Origin: Cacconaster sp033811195
Lineage (GTDB): Bacteria > Bacteroidota > Bacteroidia > Bacteroidales > UBA932
DNA length: 34,198 nt
Assembly: GCA_033811195.1 (NCBI GenBank)
Contig: JAPXOZ010000018.1
Location: 1-34,198, forward strand
Direction: 5' to 3'
This document shows positions 24,238 through 32,273 of the stretch, in pieces. The notes under the pieces are model-generated. The model ran no database searches. It was given only the letters and a program-made list of their open reading frames with translations, and was not told the origin of the DNA. A program made the translations under genes and the position numbers. The stretch's first letter is position 1. Every line of letters begins with the position of its first letter.

Positions 24238-24384
24238 CTACCAGGCGTCTCCTCCGTCCCCAAAGTCGGGTAGCCCCCTCTGCACTTGACTTCCCTGAAG
24301 GATGTTTTGAATAAGTTCGATATCGATGACCTCGATATTCGGCGCGGTGTATTGTTCCGCTGGTTTTAACTCTTTGTTTTTCAT
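24238..24384 (-). CDS. 48-residue peptide upstream of the repeat lipoprotein
   Basis: ATG at 24384-24382, TAG at 24240-24238. The peptide begins MKNKELKPAEQYTAPNIEVI, continues DIELIQNILQGSQ and ends LPDFGDGGDAW. It has no signal peptide or membrane segment. The N-terminal YTAPNIEVIDIE block followed by a Gly/Asp-rich tail resembles short ORFs I recall next to Bacteroidales surface lipoprotein genes; their role is not known to me. It has a clean ATG, an acidic repeated tail and sits 79 bases upstream of the lipoprotein on the same strand, which suggests cotranscription. It could be a leader peptide, a small regulator or a peptide precursor. Confidence 0.6.
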   Translation of the reverse strand: MKNKELKPAEQYTAPNIEVIDIELIQNILQGSQVQRGLPDFGDGGDAW

Positions 24385-24478
24385 AAGTATTTGATTTTAA
24401 GGTTGGTCTTATTTTCTGATGACTTTTTGTTATTCAATTTTTACTCTATTCTTCTTATTTTCTTCCACTCTTAACTTT

Positions 24479-24555
24479 ACTACACACTACACACTTGTAA
24501 CTAAACCCGCACCCCATACCGTGCAACGCGTACCCCGCAACTCGCAACACGATCG
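24479..24555. repeat. Degenerate heptanucleotide array, inverted relative to the ubiD copy
   Basis: Eleven 7-base units in constant register: ACTACAC (twice), ACTTGTA, ACTAAAC, CCGCACC, CCATACC, GTGCAAC, GCGTACC, CCGCAAC, TCGCAAC, ACGATCG. CCGCAAC and TCGCAAC are the reverse complement of GTTGCGG and GTTGCGA, the unit found at 21187-21228. The array therefore faces the other one across the lipoprotein locus. Confidence 0.65.
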
Positions 24556-24909
24556 CAACGCACAAAAGATTCCTTCTGTCGGCTCCGACGGGGCCAACAA
24601 GAGATGAAAGATGGTTGGAAAAGTTACCTGTTTTTGAATGAGGAATGGCAGCAAACATCTCTATATCAGCAAGATAGATCGAACCTATATACGATTGCCC
24701 GAACAGAGATAATGCTATATTCTGTTTTACCACAAGCATGTTATGAAGTCCCCTACTTCAAACGATTAATACTCAACGCCTTATTATAAGATTTTATTTT
24801 CAATAAAAAAAATATTTTTTAAAAAAATTATGAAAGTTTATTAGTTTTGCTCAAACTAATGACTGACAGGAAAATAGGTATTACTTATAAAGAATTTAAG
24901 GAGCAGTAG
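24556..24909. other. Intergenic stretch without a convincing gene
   Basis: The 354 bases between the heptad array and rimO. A 61-codon plus-strand frame (24604-24789) shows no family likeness and no promoter. 24790-24840 is very AT-rich. A hairpin lies at 24841-24859. A 16-codon ATG frame (24859-24909) ends exactly where the rimO stop begins, but is too short to judge. Confidence 0.5.
24841..24859. promoter_or_regulatory. Palindrome that may be the rimO terminator or a plus-strand operator
   Basis: TTAGTTT, a 5-base loop, then AAACTAA: a perfect 7-bp stem. On the minus strand it lies 50 bases after the rimO stop and is followed, after about 12 bases, by seven T, so it may be a weak terminator. 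On the plus strand it contains TAGTTTTG (24842-24849), a match to TAnnTTTG, so it may be an operator over a promoter. I cannot choose. Confidence 0.4.
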
Positions 24910-26235
24910 TCAAAAACCACTACATACTGCGACCAAATCATATTCATCGGCATTTAAGATCTTTACAGTTACAAACTGGCCGACGGGATTTTTTCCTTTA
25001 AAGAGCTCATTTATTCCGGAGGCTCCTATGAGAATTTCGCCATCCACTTCAGGGGATTCGCTCATACTGCGACCCACATAGACTCCATCTGTAAAAGAAT
25101 CCACAATCACCTGCTCTTGCGAGCCAATACGTGACCTGTTGTATGCTAGCGATATTTCGGATTGAAGTTCCATCAGACGTTCGTAGCGCTCCTGTTTTAT
25201 CTTGCGACTGACACTATCTTTATAGTTTTGCGCACCGAAGGTCCCCTCCTCCTCCGAATAGGTGAATGCGCCGAGACGCTCAAAGCGACTCTCGCGCACA
25301 AAGTCGAGAAGTTCCTCAAACTCCCGTTTACCTTCGCCAGGGTGGCCGACAAGCATAGTGGTACGCAGGACCACTCCAGGTACCATTTTACGCATCTTTT
25401 CAATCAAAGCGCGGGTCTGACGACCGTCAATCGAGCGCCTCATCATTTTCAGTACCTTGTCAGAAGAGTGCTGGAGCGGAATATCGATATATTTGCAGAT
25501 CTTGGGGTTCTCTGCCATCAGCCGAAGCACATCTTCCGGAAATCCTGCCGGGTAAGAGTAGTGGAGCCGAATCCATTCAATGCCTTCAATAAGGGATAAT
25601 TTCTCAAGGAGGGTTGCTAAAGTGCGCTTTCGGTAGAGATCGAGCCCATAATAAGTAGTATCCTGAGCCACCACTATCAGCTCTTTAACCCCCATTTGCG
25701 CCAGATTGCGCGCCTCTGCCAGCACTTCTTTTTCCGGCACCGAGCGATGAGGGCCGCGAATCATCGGAATTGCACAATAAGAGCACCTTCGGTCGCAACC
25801 CTCGGAAATTTTGAGGTAAGCAAAATGTGAAGGTGTGGTCAAAATCCTATGCTGCAGAAGATCAGAATTGTATTCTGAACCTAGAGTTGAGAGAAGATTT
25901 TCATAATCAGAAACTCCAAAAAAACCATCTACTTCCGGTATCATCTCCACCAAAGTCTCCATATAGCGCTGCGAGAGACAGCCGAAGACAAAGAGTTTGC
26001 CGGTAAGACCGCGTTTTTTCGCCTCTATAGCCCTAAAGATGGTCTCAATGGACTCCTCCTTCGCATCTTGGATAAATCCGCAGGTATTGATCAGAATATA
26101 ATCTACCGGCTCTTCGGAAAGATCGGCATTTTCCGGCACCAGGGTATAACCCGATGCGGAAAGTTGTTTCATCAAATGCTCCGAGTCAACCCTGTTTTTG
26201 GAGCAACCCAGCGAAATGATTTGGAGTTTTTTCAT
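24910..26235 (-). CDS. rimO: Ribosomal protein S12 methylthiotransferase
   Basis: A 441-residue radical-SAM enzyme that adds a methylthio group to the conserved Asp of S12. The UPF0004 domain cysteines are C11 (LGCSKN), C52 (NTCGF) and C86 (FGCLSQRY). The radical-SAM cluster is C147, C151, C154 in SEGCDRRCSYC. IPLQHSSDKVLKMMRR and TTMLVGHPGEGKREFEEL are further family motifs. A C-terminal TRAM domain spans about 370-441. LGCSKNRVDSE at the N-terminus favours RimO over MiaB. The start is the ATG at 26235, since the in-frame codon at 26238 is TTG. It is the last gene of the nusB operon. Confidence 0.94.
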   Translation of the reverse strand: MKKLQIISLGCSKNRVDSEHLMKQLSASGYTLVPENADLSEEPVDYILINTCGFIQDAKEESIETIFRAIEAKKRGLTGKLFVFGCLSQRYMETLVEMIPEVDGFFGVSDYENLLSTLGSEYNSDLLQHRILTTPSHFAYLKISEGCDRRCSYCAIPMIRGPHRSVPEKEVLAEARNLAQMGVKELIVVAQDTTYYGLDLYRKRTLATLLEKLSLIEGIEWIRLHYSYPAGFPEDVLRLMAENPKICKYIDIPLQHSSDKVLKMMRRSIDGRQTRALIEKMRKMVPGVVLRTTMLVGHPGEGKREFEELLDFVRESRFERLGAFTYSEEEGTFGAQNYKDSVSRKIKQERYERLMELQSEISLAYNRSRIGSQEQVIVDSFTDGVYVGRSMSESPEVDGEILIGASGINELFKGKNPVGQFVTVKILNADEYDLVAVCSGF

Positions 26236-26238
26236 CAA

Positions 26239-26697
26239 TTACGCCTGTTCGGCGGAAGTTTCCTCCGAAGGAGTCTCTTCTGTTTCTGCTTCTTCTTCCT
26301 CCTCAACAAAACCCAGAGTGGCAAACTTCTGGAGCAGATTGTACCACTCAAGCACTTTCTTCATGTGTGAAACATAGAAGCGATCCTCGTCATAGTCTGG
26401 AAGCACCTCTTTGAAAAAGGCTTTGATCTTTTTGGAATCCTCCTTGGAGCTCATCGCAGGGCCGTTCTTTAGTTTCTGTGCCATGCCGGTGAATATCTCC
26501 TTGAGGGAAACATCTTCGGTAGTGGTATAAACCGAAATATCAGCCATAGAGGAGATTTTGGCAGATGATCCAAAGGTGGTCCTCTGTTTAGTCTCCAATG
26601 ACTCTACTATCACGCCATTTCTTGCCTGTGAAAGATAAAGGAACAATCCGCGCTGTCCCGATACCGATAAAATCTTTTTTAGATCTGTCTTTTCCAT
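26239..26697 (-). CDS. DUF5606-family conserved protein
   Basis: A 152-residue cytosolic protein of a family restricted to Bacteroidota as far as I recall. The N-terminal half (LKKILSVSGQRGLFLYLSQ, VIVESLETKQR, ISVYTTTEDVSLKEIF) looks like a small beta-rich domain. The middle is helical (KIKAFFKEVLPDYDEDRFYVSHMKK), and the tail (from about 132) is almost wholly Glu, Thr, Ser and Ala. No catalytic motif is visible. It sits between the DnaJ-like gene (22 bases) and rimO (3 bases). Function unknown. Confidence 0.82.
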   Translation of the reverse strand: MEKTDLKKILSVSGQRGLFLYLSQARNGVIVESLETKQRTTFGSSAKISSMADISVYTTTEDVSLKEIFTGMAQKLKNGPAMSSKEDSKKIKAFFKEVLPDYDEDRFYVSHMKKVLEWYNLLQKFATLGFVEEEEEAETEETPSEETSAEQA

Positions 26698-26719
26698 ATC
26701 ATTAATAAATCTCTTCGTA

Positions 26720-27502
26720 TCAATTCATTCCACGCTCTTTTTTGATGGTCTCATAGGCCTCCTGAACTTTCTTAAACTTCTCTTCCGCACTCTTCTGAAT
26801 ATCCGGACCAAGTGTAGCCACTTTGTCGGGGTGATGCTTCATGGCAAGACGTTTATAGGCCTTTTTGATCTCCTCTTCAGTAGCGTTTTTATCTATTTCA
26901 AGTACGGTATAGGCGGACTCTATGCTCTTTTCAAACATGGCCAGTATGGAATTGGCATTTGCCGAAGAAATGCCCATGGCTGATGCAATACTCCTGAGAA
27001 CATCTATTTCGGCCTGACAAACATTTCCGTCACATTGTGCCAGAGAGACCAGATAATGAAAAAGCTGCATCCGCTGCGAGTAATTCATATACTGGCGGAT
27101 TTGTCCTCCTACCTCATAGATATTGATTTGTTTATCCTTGAGGCCTTTTAGGATCTCCATGGCCTCAGGCACAGCTCTATCACCAAAATTGTTACGGATA
27201 AAATTCCTTACATAATCGAGTTCGCTCTTTAGATATCTACCGTCAGCCTTTATCACTGCTGTGGAGAGTACCAGCAGACTCACGATAAAACTGTTGCGCT
27301 GGCCAATATTGCGCTCCTGAGCGGAGGAAGGACGACGGGTATCGTAATGTGTTCCGGTATATGGACGCCCTTTATTTACGTCCGACTCAAGGAGTTTGGA
27401 GCCCATATCAGCCATGGAACCAATCAAAAAGCCGATCAGTCCGCCGATGGGTCCGAAAATCACCCATCCGAGAAAGCCGCCTATCCACTTACCTCTTCCC
27501 AT
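26720..27502 (-). CDS. DjlA-like TerB/DnaJ cochaperone
   Basis: A 260-residue predicted inner-membrane-anchored J-domain protein. A glycine-rich hydrophobic N-terminus (about 6-31, GGFLGWVIFGPIGGLIGFLIG) is followed by a TerB/DjlA-like helical domain (about 65-190: SLLVLSTAVIKADGRYLKSE and AQCDGNVCQAEIDVLR). A C-terminal J domain (about 193-258) contains the HPD motif in MKHHPDKVA. The order TM-TerB-J is that of DjlA, which stimulates DnaK ATPase at the membrane. The start overlaps coaE by 14 bases. Confidence 0.9.
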   Translation of the reverse strand: MGRGKWIGGFLGWVIFGPIGGLIGFLIGSMADMGSKLLESDVNKGRPYTGTHYDTRRPSSAQERNIGQRNSFIVSLLVLSTAVIKADGRYLKSELDYVRNFIRNNFGDRAVPEAMEILKGLKDKQINIYEVGGQIRQYMNYSQRMQLFHYLVSLAQCDGNVCQAEIDVLRSIASAMGISSANANSILAMFEKSIESAYTVLEIDKNATEEEIKKAYKRLAMKHHPDKVATLGPDIQKSAEEKFKKVQEAYETIKKERGMN

Positions 27503-28088
27503 CTCTTATTATTTGGATAATGTCCATGACTTTTACAATAATAGAATCGCGATCATTTGTTTCAATGGAGAAATCAGCCATTTCGAGGCGACGGCTATCA
27601 CTCCACTGATTGGAAATACGCTGCAACACCCGTTCCCTAGAAACATTGTCACGAGCCATTACACGTTCAATCCTGATTTCCTCTGGAGCGTGAACGACCA
27701 AAACATGATCGATAATCGGGAGCAATAAAGGTTTTTCCAGTAAAATAGCCGACTCCATCAGTACGATGTCGCTCTGTTGCTCCTCTTTCCATTGAAGAAA
27801 ATCAGTCGCTACTGCAGGATGTACAACAGCCTCCACTTTGGCGAGCATCTGAGGATCTGAGAAAATCTTGGCTGCCAACGCTGCACGCTGGAGTACGCCA
27901 TCCTTCACAACATCTCCTCCGGCTATGGCATTAATGCGTTCCAGAAGCACATTATCAGTATCGTAGAGGCGTTTTGTGTTGGAATCAGCATCATAAGAGG
28001 GAATGCCCAGGGCATTGAAAACCTTCACGATATAAGATTTTCCACTACCTATACCGCCGGTACACAATATGACGCTGCTATTTTTCAT
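27489..28088 (-). CDS. coaE: Dephospho-CoA kinase
   Basis: A 199-residue P-loop kinase that performs the last step of CoA synthesis. Walker A is GGIGSGKS (11-18). PSYDADSNTKRLY is the conserved DAD region. LQRAALAAKIFSDP and VVHPAV are family motifs, and the lid region has RVMARDNVSRERVLQRISNQ. Its start overlaps the ybbR-like stop by four bases, and its 3' end overlaps the DjlA-like gene by 14 bases. Confidence 0.95.
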   Translation of the reverse strand: MKNSSVILCTGGIGSGKSYIVKVFNALGIPSYDADSNTKRLYDTDNVLLERINAIAGGDVVKDGVLQRAALAAKIFSDPQMLAKVEAVVHPAVATDFLQWKEEQQSDIVLMESAILLEKPLLLPIIDHVLVVHAPEEIRIERVMARDNVSRERVLQRISNQWSDSRRLEMADFSIETNDRDSIIVKVMDIIQIIRDGKR

Positions 28089-29065
28089 CTTTCATGTGTG
28101 ATTACAGCTTCAATCATAGGAGGATCGAGCGAATAGGAATAGATTTCCACGTCAGCCCTATCAAGTGTTGGAATCACCTTTGAACTTTTCTGACGGATGA
28201 AACTATTATAATCCAGAGTAAGCGATATATCGTCAAATATATCATCATTCTTCGCCGTAAAGGGTATTCTGGCGGTAAACTTCACTCTTGAGGGAATCAG
28301 AACTATAGAATATCCCGACGGCAGATTATTGACCTTGACACTCATATAATCGGAAACTTCCACATATCTGTCCACCTTGATGAAATACCTGATTTTATCA
28401 CCATCTATGCGAACATCACGGATAGTTTCCAGACCTGTAACACCTTGAATGGATTTATCCACATTGGTCAAATTGACGGGAAGGGTATTTACCGAACGGA
28501 TATTGGCAATATCCTCCGTGTTGCCGTAAATCAATACCGAGTCGGGAGAAATGACAATCTCTTCCGCATTGATGTATTGTCTCTTGTAAACTACCGATAT
28601 AAGAGGATTGACCGGCACCTTCCGGTGCGACTGTTCCGGAAATGTAAATGAGAGAGTATTGGTCTCAACAAAGTCAACGACAATCTCTCCTGAAAGAGCT
28701 GCCGATAGTTTATCCTTAAGATCAGTCGCTGTGAGAACAAACTTGTCCCGGAACCCTTCTACCTGGGCAAAAAATTCGGGAGGTATCTCCAATGTTACCT
28801 GAGGTACGGATCCGCGACGATTGTTGCGCATTATGTAAAAACCGGTGGCTCGACCTCTTACAAGAAGAATCTCGTCAGCCACAGCTTCAGGCTGATGGCC
28901 CTCAATATTGGTAACTGCCTTTACCTGAAAACGCAGGTAGGCAGAATAATCGTTAGAAAGGTTGTGTACAAGCCAGATAAAAAAGGCCAGCAGGAGAGAG
29001 AGCATCAGCGATACCCAATCTCTCCCCCTACGCTTTTTAAAGTCTTTTTTGTCACGACCCGGCAT
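28085..29065 (-). CDS. YbbR/CdaR-like membrane-anchored protein
   Basis: A 326-residue protein with a basic N-terminus (KKDFKKRRGRDW), one membrane segment (about 18-36, VSLMLSLLLAFFIWLVHNL), and then an extracytoplasmic beta-rich region with YbbR-type repeats, for example SVVYKRQYINAEEIVISPDSVLIYG cut across residues 185-209. In Firmicutes YbbR/CdaR regulates the diadenylate cyclase CdaA. No dacA gene is in the window, so that role is not supported here. The nusB-yajC-ybbR-coaE order is familiar from Bacteroidota. Confidence 0.82.
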   Translation of the reverse strand: MPGRDKKDFKKRRGRDWVSLMLSLLLAFFIWLVHNLSNDYSAYLRFQVKAVTNIEGHQPEAVADEILLVRGRATGFYIMRNNRRGSVPQVTLEIPPEFFAQVEGFRDKFVLTATDLKDKLSAALSGEIVVDFVETNTLSFTFPEQSHRKVPVNPLISVVYKRQYINAEEIVISPDSVLIYGNTEDIANIRSVNTLPVNLTNVDKSIQGVTGLETIRDVRIDGDKIRYFIKVDRYVEVSDYMSVKVNNLPSGYSIVLIPSRVKFTARIPFTAKNDDIFDDISLTLDYNSFIRQKSSKVIPTLDRADVEIYSYSLDPPMIEAVITHER

Positions 29066-29075
29066 AATCGGATAG

Positions 29076-29396
29076 TTACTTGTTGTCTGAAGGGTCCTTT
29101 ACAAGGGAGGATTTGTCAACGAAGATTTTGACATCCTTATCAATCTCAATGAGGATTTTGTTTTCTTTAACTTCGTCAACTGTACCATAAATACCTCCAA
29201 CGGTAATTACTTTATCACCTCTCTTGAGATTATTGCGAAACTCGTCGAGTTCTTTCTGTTTTTTCTTCTGTGGACGGATCATGAAGAGCCACATAACTAC
29301 GAAGATAAGTGCGAGCACTATCAGCATAGAATAACCGCCTCCGGCCTTGGGAGCTGCGGCATTTGCCTGCAAAAGGAAAATTGTCAAAATGTTCAT
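29076..29396 (-). CDS. yajC: Preprotein translocase subunit YajC
   Basis: A 106-residue inner-membrane protein associated with SecDF. A short periplasmic N-terminus is followed by one membrane segment (about 23-40, SMLIVLALIFVVMWLFMI) and the hallmark RPQKKKQKE. The cytosolic domain holds LKRGDKVITVGGIYGTVDEV. Length is typical. It lies 26 bases after nusB and 10 bases before the YbbR-like gene. Confidence 0.95.
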   Translation of the reverse strand: MNILTIFLLQANAAAPKAGGGYSMLIVLALIFVVMWLFMIRPQKKKQKELDEFRNNLKRGDKVITVGGIYGTVDEVKENKILIEIDKDVKIFVDKSSLVKDPSDNK

Positions 29397-29422
29397 ATAA
29401 ATCAGTATTTAATTAATATTAA

Positions 29423-30373
29423 TTATTTCTTCTGTTCACTGCTATCCTGAAGCCCCCTGCCCTTCTTGACTATCTCTCCATCATTTAGTTTTTTGAGGAT
29501 GATACTGTCAAGAATGCCATTGACAAAGAGACGACTGTTGGGAGTACCGAAATATTTGGAAATCTCCACATACTCGTTGATAGTCACCTTTACTGGAATA
29601 GTCTCAAATACCACCGCCTCCGTGATACCCATAATAATGATAGCCCTGTCAGTAGACACCAGGCGGTCGACGTCCCAGTTAACTATATTCTCGCCAATGA
29701 GTGCGGAGTATTCCTGATAGCGCAGAAAAGACTCTTCAAGCAATTGTAATGCATATTGGATATCATCTTCCTTCTTTGTAGGGGAAACATTTTTGCGGGT
29801 GGATCGCATAATGCCAATATTGCGAATGATCTCGTCAAGTACAAATGTGATGTCATCCAACCAGTAGATTGAGCGTTCCTCTATAATCCCGGCCAAGTCT
29901 TCGTTATCTTCAAATTCATTGGAAAATATATCAATAAAAAGGTCGCAGTCGCGCTCAAAAGAGCTATCTGTCGACGCCATATATTCCTTATAATAATCGC
30001 TTGCAGTAATGGACCTGAAAATTCTTTTAACAACATAGTCATAATCGACCCACATAAGACCCCGTTTCTGACAGAACTTGGTCATATCTTCGTTCTGTGA
30101 GAGCAACTCCACAAATGAGTTGTTCACAAACCTGTAATTGGGATTTGCCTCCTCAGGTGTAGCCTTATATTTTCTCTTACCTACTTCTATTCTCTCCCTT
30201 GCCACACTCACAAGCGACTTACATATACTGAGTAAAAACCAATATAGCTCCTGAGTCTTTTCACAGGAAAACCGCAATTCCTTCTTCATATTGTCGATAG
30301 AGGGAGACTCCTGAGCCATATTTGAAAAAAGAACTTTAAACGCTTTTACACGGAGCAATCTTCTGGTCAGCAT
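29423..30373 (-). CDS. nusB: Transcription antitermination factor NusB
   Basis: A 316-residue NusB homologue, about twice the length of E. coli NusB, as is usual in Bacteroidota. The start MLTRRLLRVKAFKVLFS (30373) matches the family N-terminus; the frame extends upstream to 30418 but adds only non-conserved residues across the promoter. The C-terminal NusB core covers about 180-310 (DRLVSTDRAIIIMGITEAVVFETIPVKVTINEYVEISKYFG, split here only by position, and SRLFVNGILDSI). It binds boxA RNA with S10. It is first in the seven-gene minus-strand operon ending in rimO. Confidence 0.92.
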   Translation of the reverse strand: MLTRRLLRVKAFKVLFSNMAQESPSIDNMKKELRFSCEKTQELYWFLLSICKSLVSVARERIEVGKRKYKATPEEANPNYRFVNNSFVELLSQNEDMTKFCQKRGLMWVDYDYVVKRIFRSITASDYYKEYMASTDSSFERDCDLFIDIFSNEFEDNEDLAGIIEERSIYWLDDITFVLDEIIRNIGIMRSTRKNVSPTKKEDDIQYALQLLEESFLRYQEYSALIGENIVNWDVDRLVSTDRAIIIMGITEAVVFETIPVKVTINEYVEISKYFGTPNSRLFVNGILDSIILKKLNDGEIVKKGRGLQDSSEQKK

Positions 30374-30396
30374 TCTTATATTTCTTAAATATTTTG

Positions 30397-30404
30397 CAAA
30401 TATA
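30397..30404 (-). promoter_or_regulatory. -7 element for the nusB operon
   Basis: On the minus strand TATATTTG matches TAnnTTTG, 23 bases before the nusB ATG. The nearest TTTG (30419-30416) is only 11 bases upstream, so the -33 box is uncertain. It diverges from the -7 element at 30428-30435. Confidence 0.5.
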
Positions 30405-30427
30405 ACCTTTACTATCAAATAAAAATT

Positions 30428-30435
30428 TATCTTTG
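30428..30435 (+). promoter_or_regulatory. -7 element for the PUR protein gene
   Basis: TATCTTTG matches TAnnTTTG. It includes the in-frame TTG at 30433, which therefore cannot be the start codon; the ATG at 30460 is used. No good TTTG is seen at -33. Confidence 0.6.
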
Positions 30436-30459
30436 TGGAAGAATTTTAAAAAAATTGAT

Positions 30460-30837
30460 ATGTACTACGAAGATTTTGACAATGCAGAACAGGTGGGACG
30501 CCCTGGTGATGATGTTTATTCCAAGCCTGTGAGAGCCGGAAAAAGGACATATTTCTTTGACGTCAAGACCACAAAAGGTAATGACTACTATCTTACTATC
30601 ACTGAAAGCAAAAGAAGGGTAGAAAAAGACGGAAGGTTTGTATACGACAAACATAAGATTTTCCTCTACAAGGAAGACTTCGACAAGTTCTCCGAAGGGC
30701 TTCAGGAAGTTGTTGATTTTATCAAAACGAAGTGCCCTGTTGTTGAAACACAGCGCGTTGAACGAAGTGAAGAACCCGATAAAGACGAGCCTACCACTCC
30801 CGCTTCTTTTACTGATGTGAGTTTTGATGAATTGTAG
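30460..30837 (+). CDS. PUR-family (DUF3276) nucleic-acid-binding protein
   Basis: A 125-residue protein. Residues about 19-95 form a PUR-alpha-like repeat: SKPVRAGKRTYFFDVKTTKG, then DYYLTITESKRRVEKDGRF, then KHKIFLYKEDFDKFSEGL. PUR domains bind single-stranded DNA or RNA; the bacterial forms are small and dimerise. The C-terminal 30 residues are acidic and low in complexity. It stands alone with its own promoter and a terminator 24 bases after the stop. Its cellular role in Bacteroidota is unclear. Confidence 0.88.
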   Translation: MYYEDFDNAEQVGRPGDDVYSKPVRAGKRTYFFDVKTTKGNDYYLTITESKRRVEKDGRFVYDKHKIFLYKEDFDKFSEGLQEVVDFIKTKCPVVETQRVERSEEPDKDEPTTPASFTDVSFDEL

Positions 30838-30860
30838 TCTATTACCACCTAAACATATAT

Positions 30861-30889
30861 AAGCCGGTCTTTGTGCCGGCTTGTTTTTT
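30861..30889 (+). terminator. Intrinsic terminator after the PUR gene
   Basis: AAGCCGG (30861-30867) pairs with CCGGCTT (30876-30882) around an 8-base loop, followed by G and six T. It separates the PUR gene from the AI-2E-family permease. Confidence 0.85.
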
Positions 30890-30928
30890 AAATTAGAGAT
30901 AAATATTTTCGAAATTCAATAATAGAGC

Positions 30929-32095
30929 ATGAACAAACTTGCAAAATATATAATCATAGCAGTGACTGTAGCACTGGTCGGATTTCTCGTATGGTATTTT
31001 AGCGAGATAGTCTGGTATCTGCTGATTTCCGCTGTTATTTTTCTTATTGGTAAGCCACTTGCTACGCTACTTACCTCCTTTTCCATCAAAAAATTTCGCA
31101 TTCCAAACTGGTTGGCTTCCACCATTACGCTGATTGCCATCTTCTCTGCGATAGGACTCGTATTATTCTTCCTCACCCCTATTGTCATAAGAATTGTCAG
31201 CAATATCGGCCAGCTTGACTTTGATAGATTGCTTGCCAATATTTCCGAACCCTTTACAAAGTTTAATTACCGGTTAACCACCCTCTTCCCTTCGCTTGGA
31301 AAGGATTTCCGTGTGGAGGCCTATATTCTTGCACAGATCAAGGAGAGTACCAGCATCACCTTCTTTACTCGTGCTTTCTCCTCGATCGCCTCGTTTACTG
31401 TAGATCTGGCAATAGGAATCTTTTCGGTGGTCTTCATCTCTTTCTTTTTTCTGCAGGAGCGCAACCTTGTGGGCAATACGTTGAATGCAATTGTTCCAGA
31501 TAAGTATGAGGCTAATATGAAACGGGCACTTTCATCGGCAGAGAACCTTCTTAGACGCTATTTTGCCGGTATCTTTATCGAGTCAATTCTGATTACAATT
31601 CTCAATACCATCGGGCTCTATTTCATTGTAGGATTTGACTTCGACCTGGCGGTTATGATAGCATTTGCATCGGGAGTACTAAACGTAATCCCTTATGTCG
31701 GCCCGCTCACCGGAGAATTATTAGGGGTGATGGCAGGAATTGTCACCCATTACAGCACACCTGATGCAGGCCCTGTATTACCCTTTGTATTGTTGATATT
31801 CGGAGTGATGCTCACCACCCAGCTTATTGACAACTATCTTTTCCAGCCCTTCATCTACTCGAGCAGCGTCAAGGCTCACCCACTTGAGATTTTCATTGTG
31901 ATACTAATCGCAGGGTATGTAGGTGGAGTCATCGGTATGTTAGTTGCAATCCCAGCATACACCGTAATAAGGGTTTTTGCCGGAGAATTTCTCTCCCACT
32001 TTAAGATAGTCCAACGCCTTACCAGTAGTCTCAAGGGTGGCGGGAATGATGTCTCGGAGGAAGTCGTTCCACCCAATAATGAAGAAAAAAAATAA
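30929..32095 (+). CDS. AI-2E family (UPF0118/PerM-like) membrane protein
   Basis: A 388-residue polytopic inner-membrane protein. Hydrophobic segments lie at about 7-25, 28-50, 62-88, 150-175, 215-240, 245-270, 285-310 and 325-360. Family motifs include FLQERNLV, the GVLNVIPYVGPLTGELLG segment (about 247-264) and QPFIYSSSVKAHPLEIFIV (about 308-326). Members include Na+/H+ antiporters and suspected autoinducer exporters; substrate cannot be read from sequence. The C-terminal tail after about 370 is hydrophilic. The start codon is followed by a short Lys-containing N-terminus, as usual. Confidence 0.88.
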   Translation: MNKLAKYIIIAVTVALVGFLVWYFSEIVWYLLISAVIFLIGKPLATLLTSFSIKKFRIPNWLASTITLIAIFSAIGLVLFFLTPIVIRIVSNIGQLDFDRLLANISEPFTKFNYRLTTLFPSLGKDFRVEAYILAQIKESTSITFFTRAFSSIASFTVDLAIGIFSVVFISFFFLQERNLVGNTLNAIVPDKYEANMKRALSSAENLLRRYFAGIFIESILITILNTIGLYFIVGFDFDLAVMIAFASGVLNVIPYVGPLTGELLGVMAGIVTHYSTPDAGPVLPFVLLIFGVMLTTQLIDNYLFQPFIYSSSVKAHPLEIFIVILIAGYVGGVIGMLVAIPAYTVIRVFAGEFLSHFKIVQRLTSSLKGGGNDVSEEVVPPNNEEKK

Positions 32096-32100
32096 AAAAA

Positions 32101-32122
32101 GAAAGCGCTATGTTGCGCTTTC
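32101..32122. terminator. Bidirectional terminator between the permease and the tRNA
   Basis: GAAAGCGC (32101-32108) pairs with GCGCTTTC (32115-32122) around a 6-base loop. On the minus strand the stem is followed by T7-A-T-rich sequence, a strong terminator for the tRNA. On the plus strand the T run is interrupted (TCTGTTT), so it is weaker for the permease gene. Confidence 0.85.
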
Positions 32123-32131
32123 TCTGTTTAG

Positions 32132-32204
<73 letters not shown>

Positions 32205-32273
32205 GTGTAGTGGGCAACAAAGTTAAGCATTTTTTTCGGATAATCAAAACTTAGTTTATATTTTGTTAACAAC

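Noticed and set aside
24455..24739. Minus-strand 94-codon frame upstream of the 48-residue peptide
   Set aside because: It runs through the heptad array, has no recognisable domain and has biased residues from the repeat; no supporting promoter.
24604..24789. Plus-strand 61-codon frame starting MKDGWKSYLF
   Set aside because: No family likeness, no nearby -7 element and an aromatic-rich composition typical of chance frames in AT-rich DNA. Kept only as part of the intergenic description.
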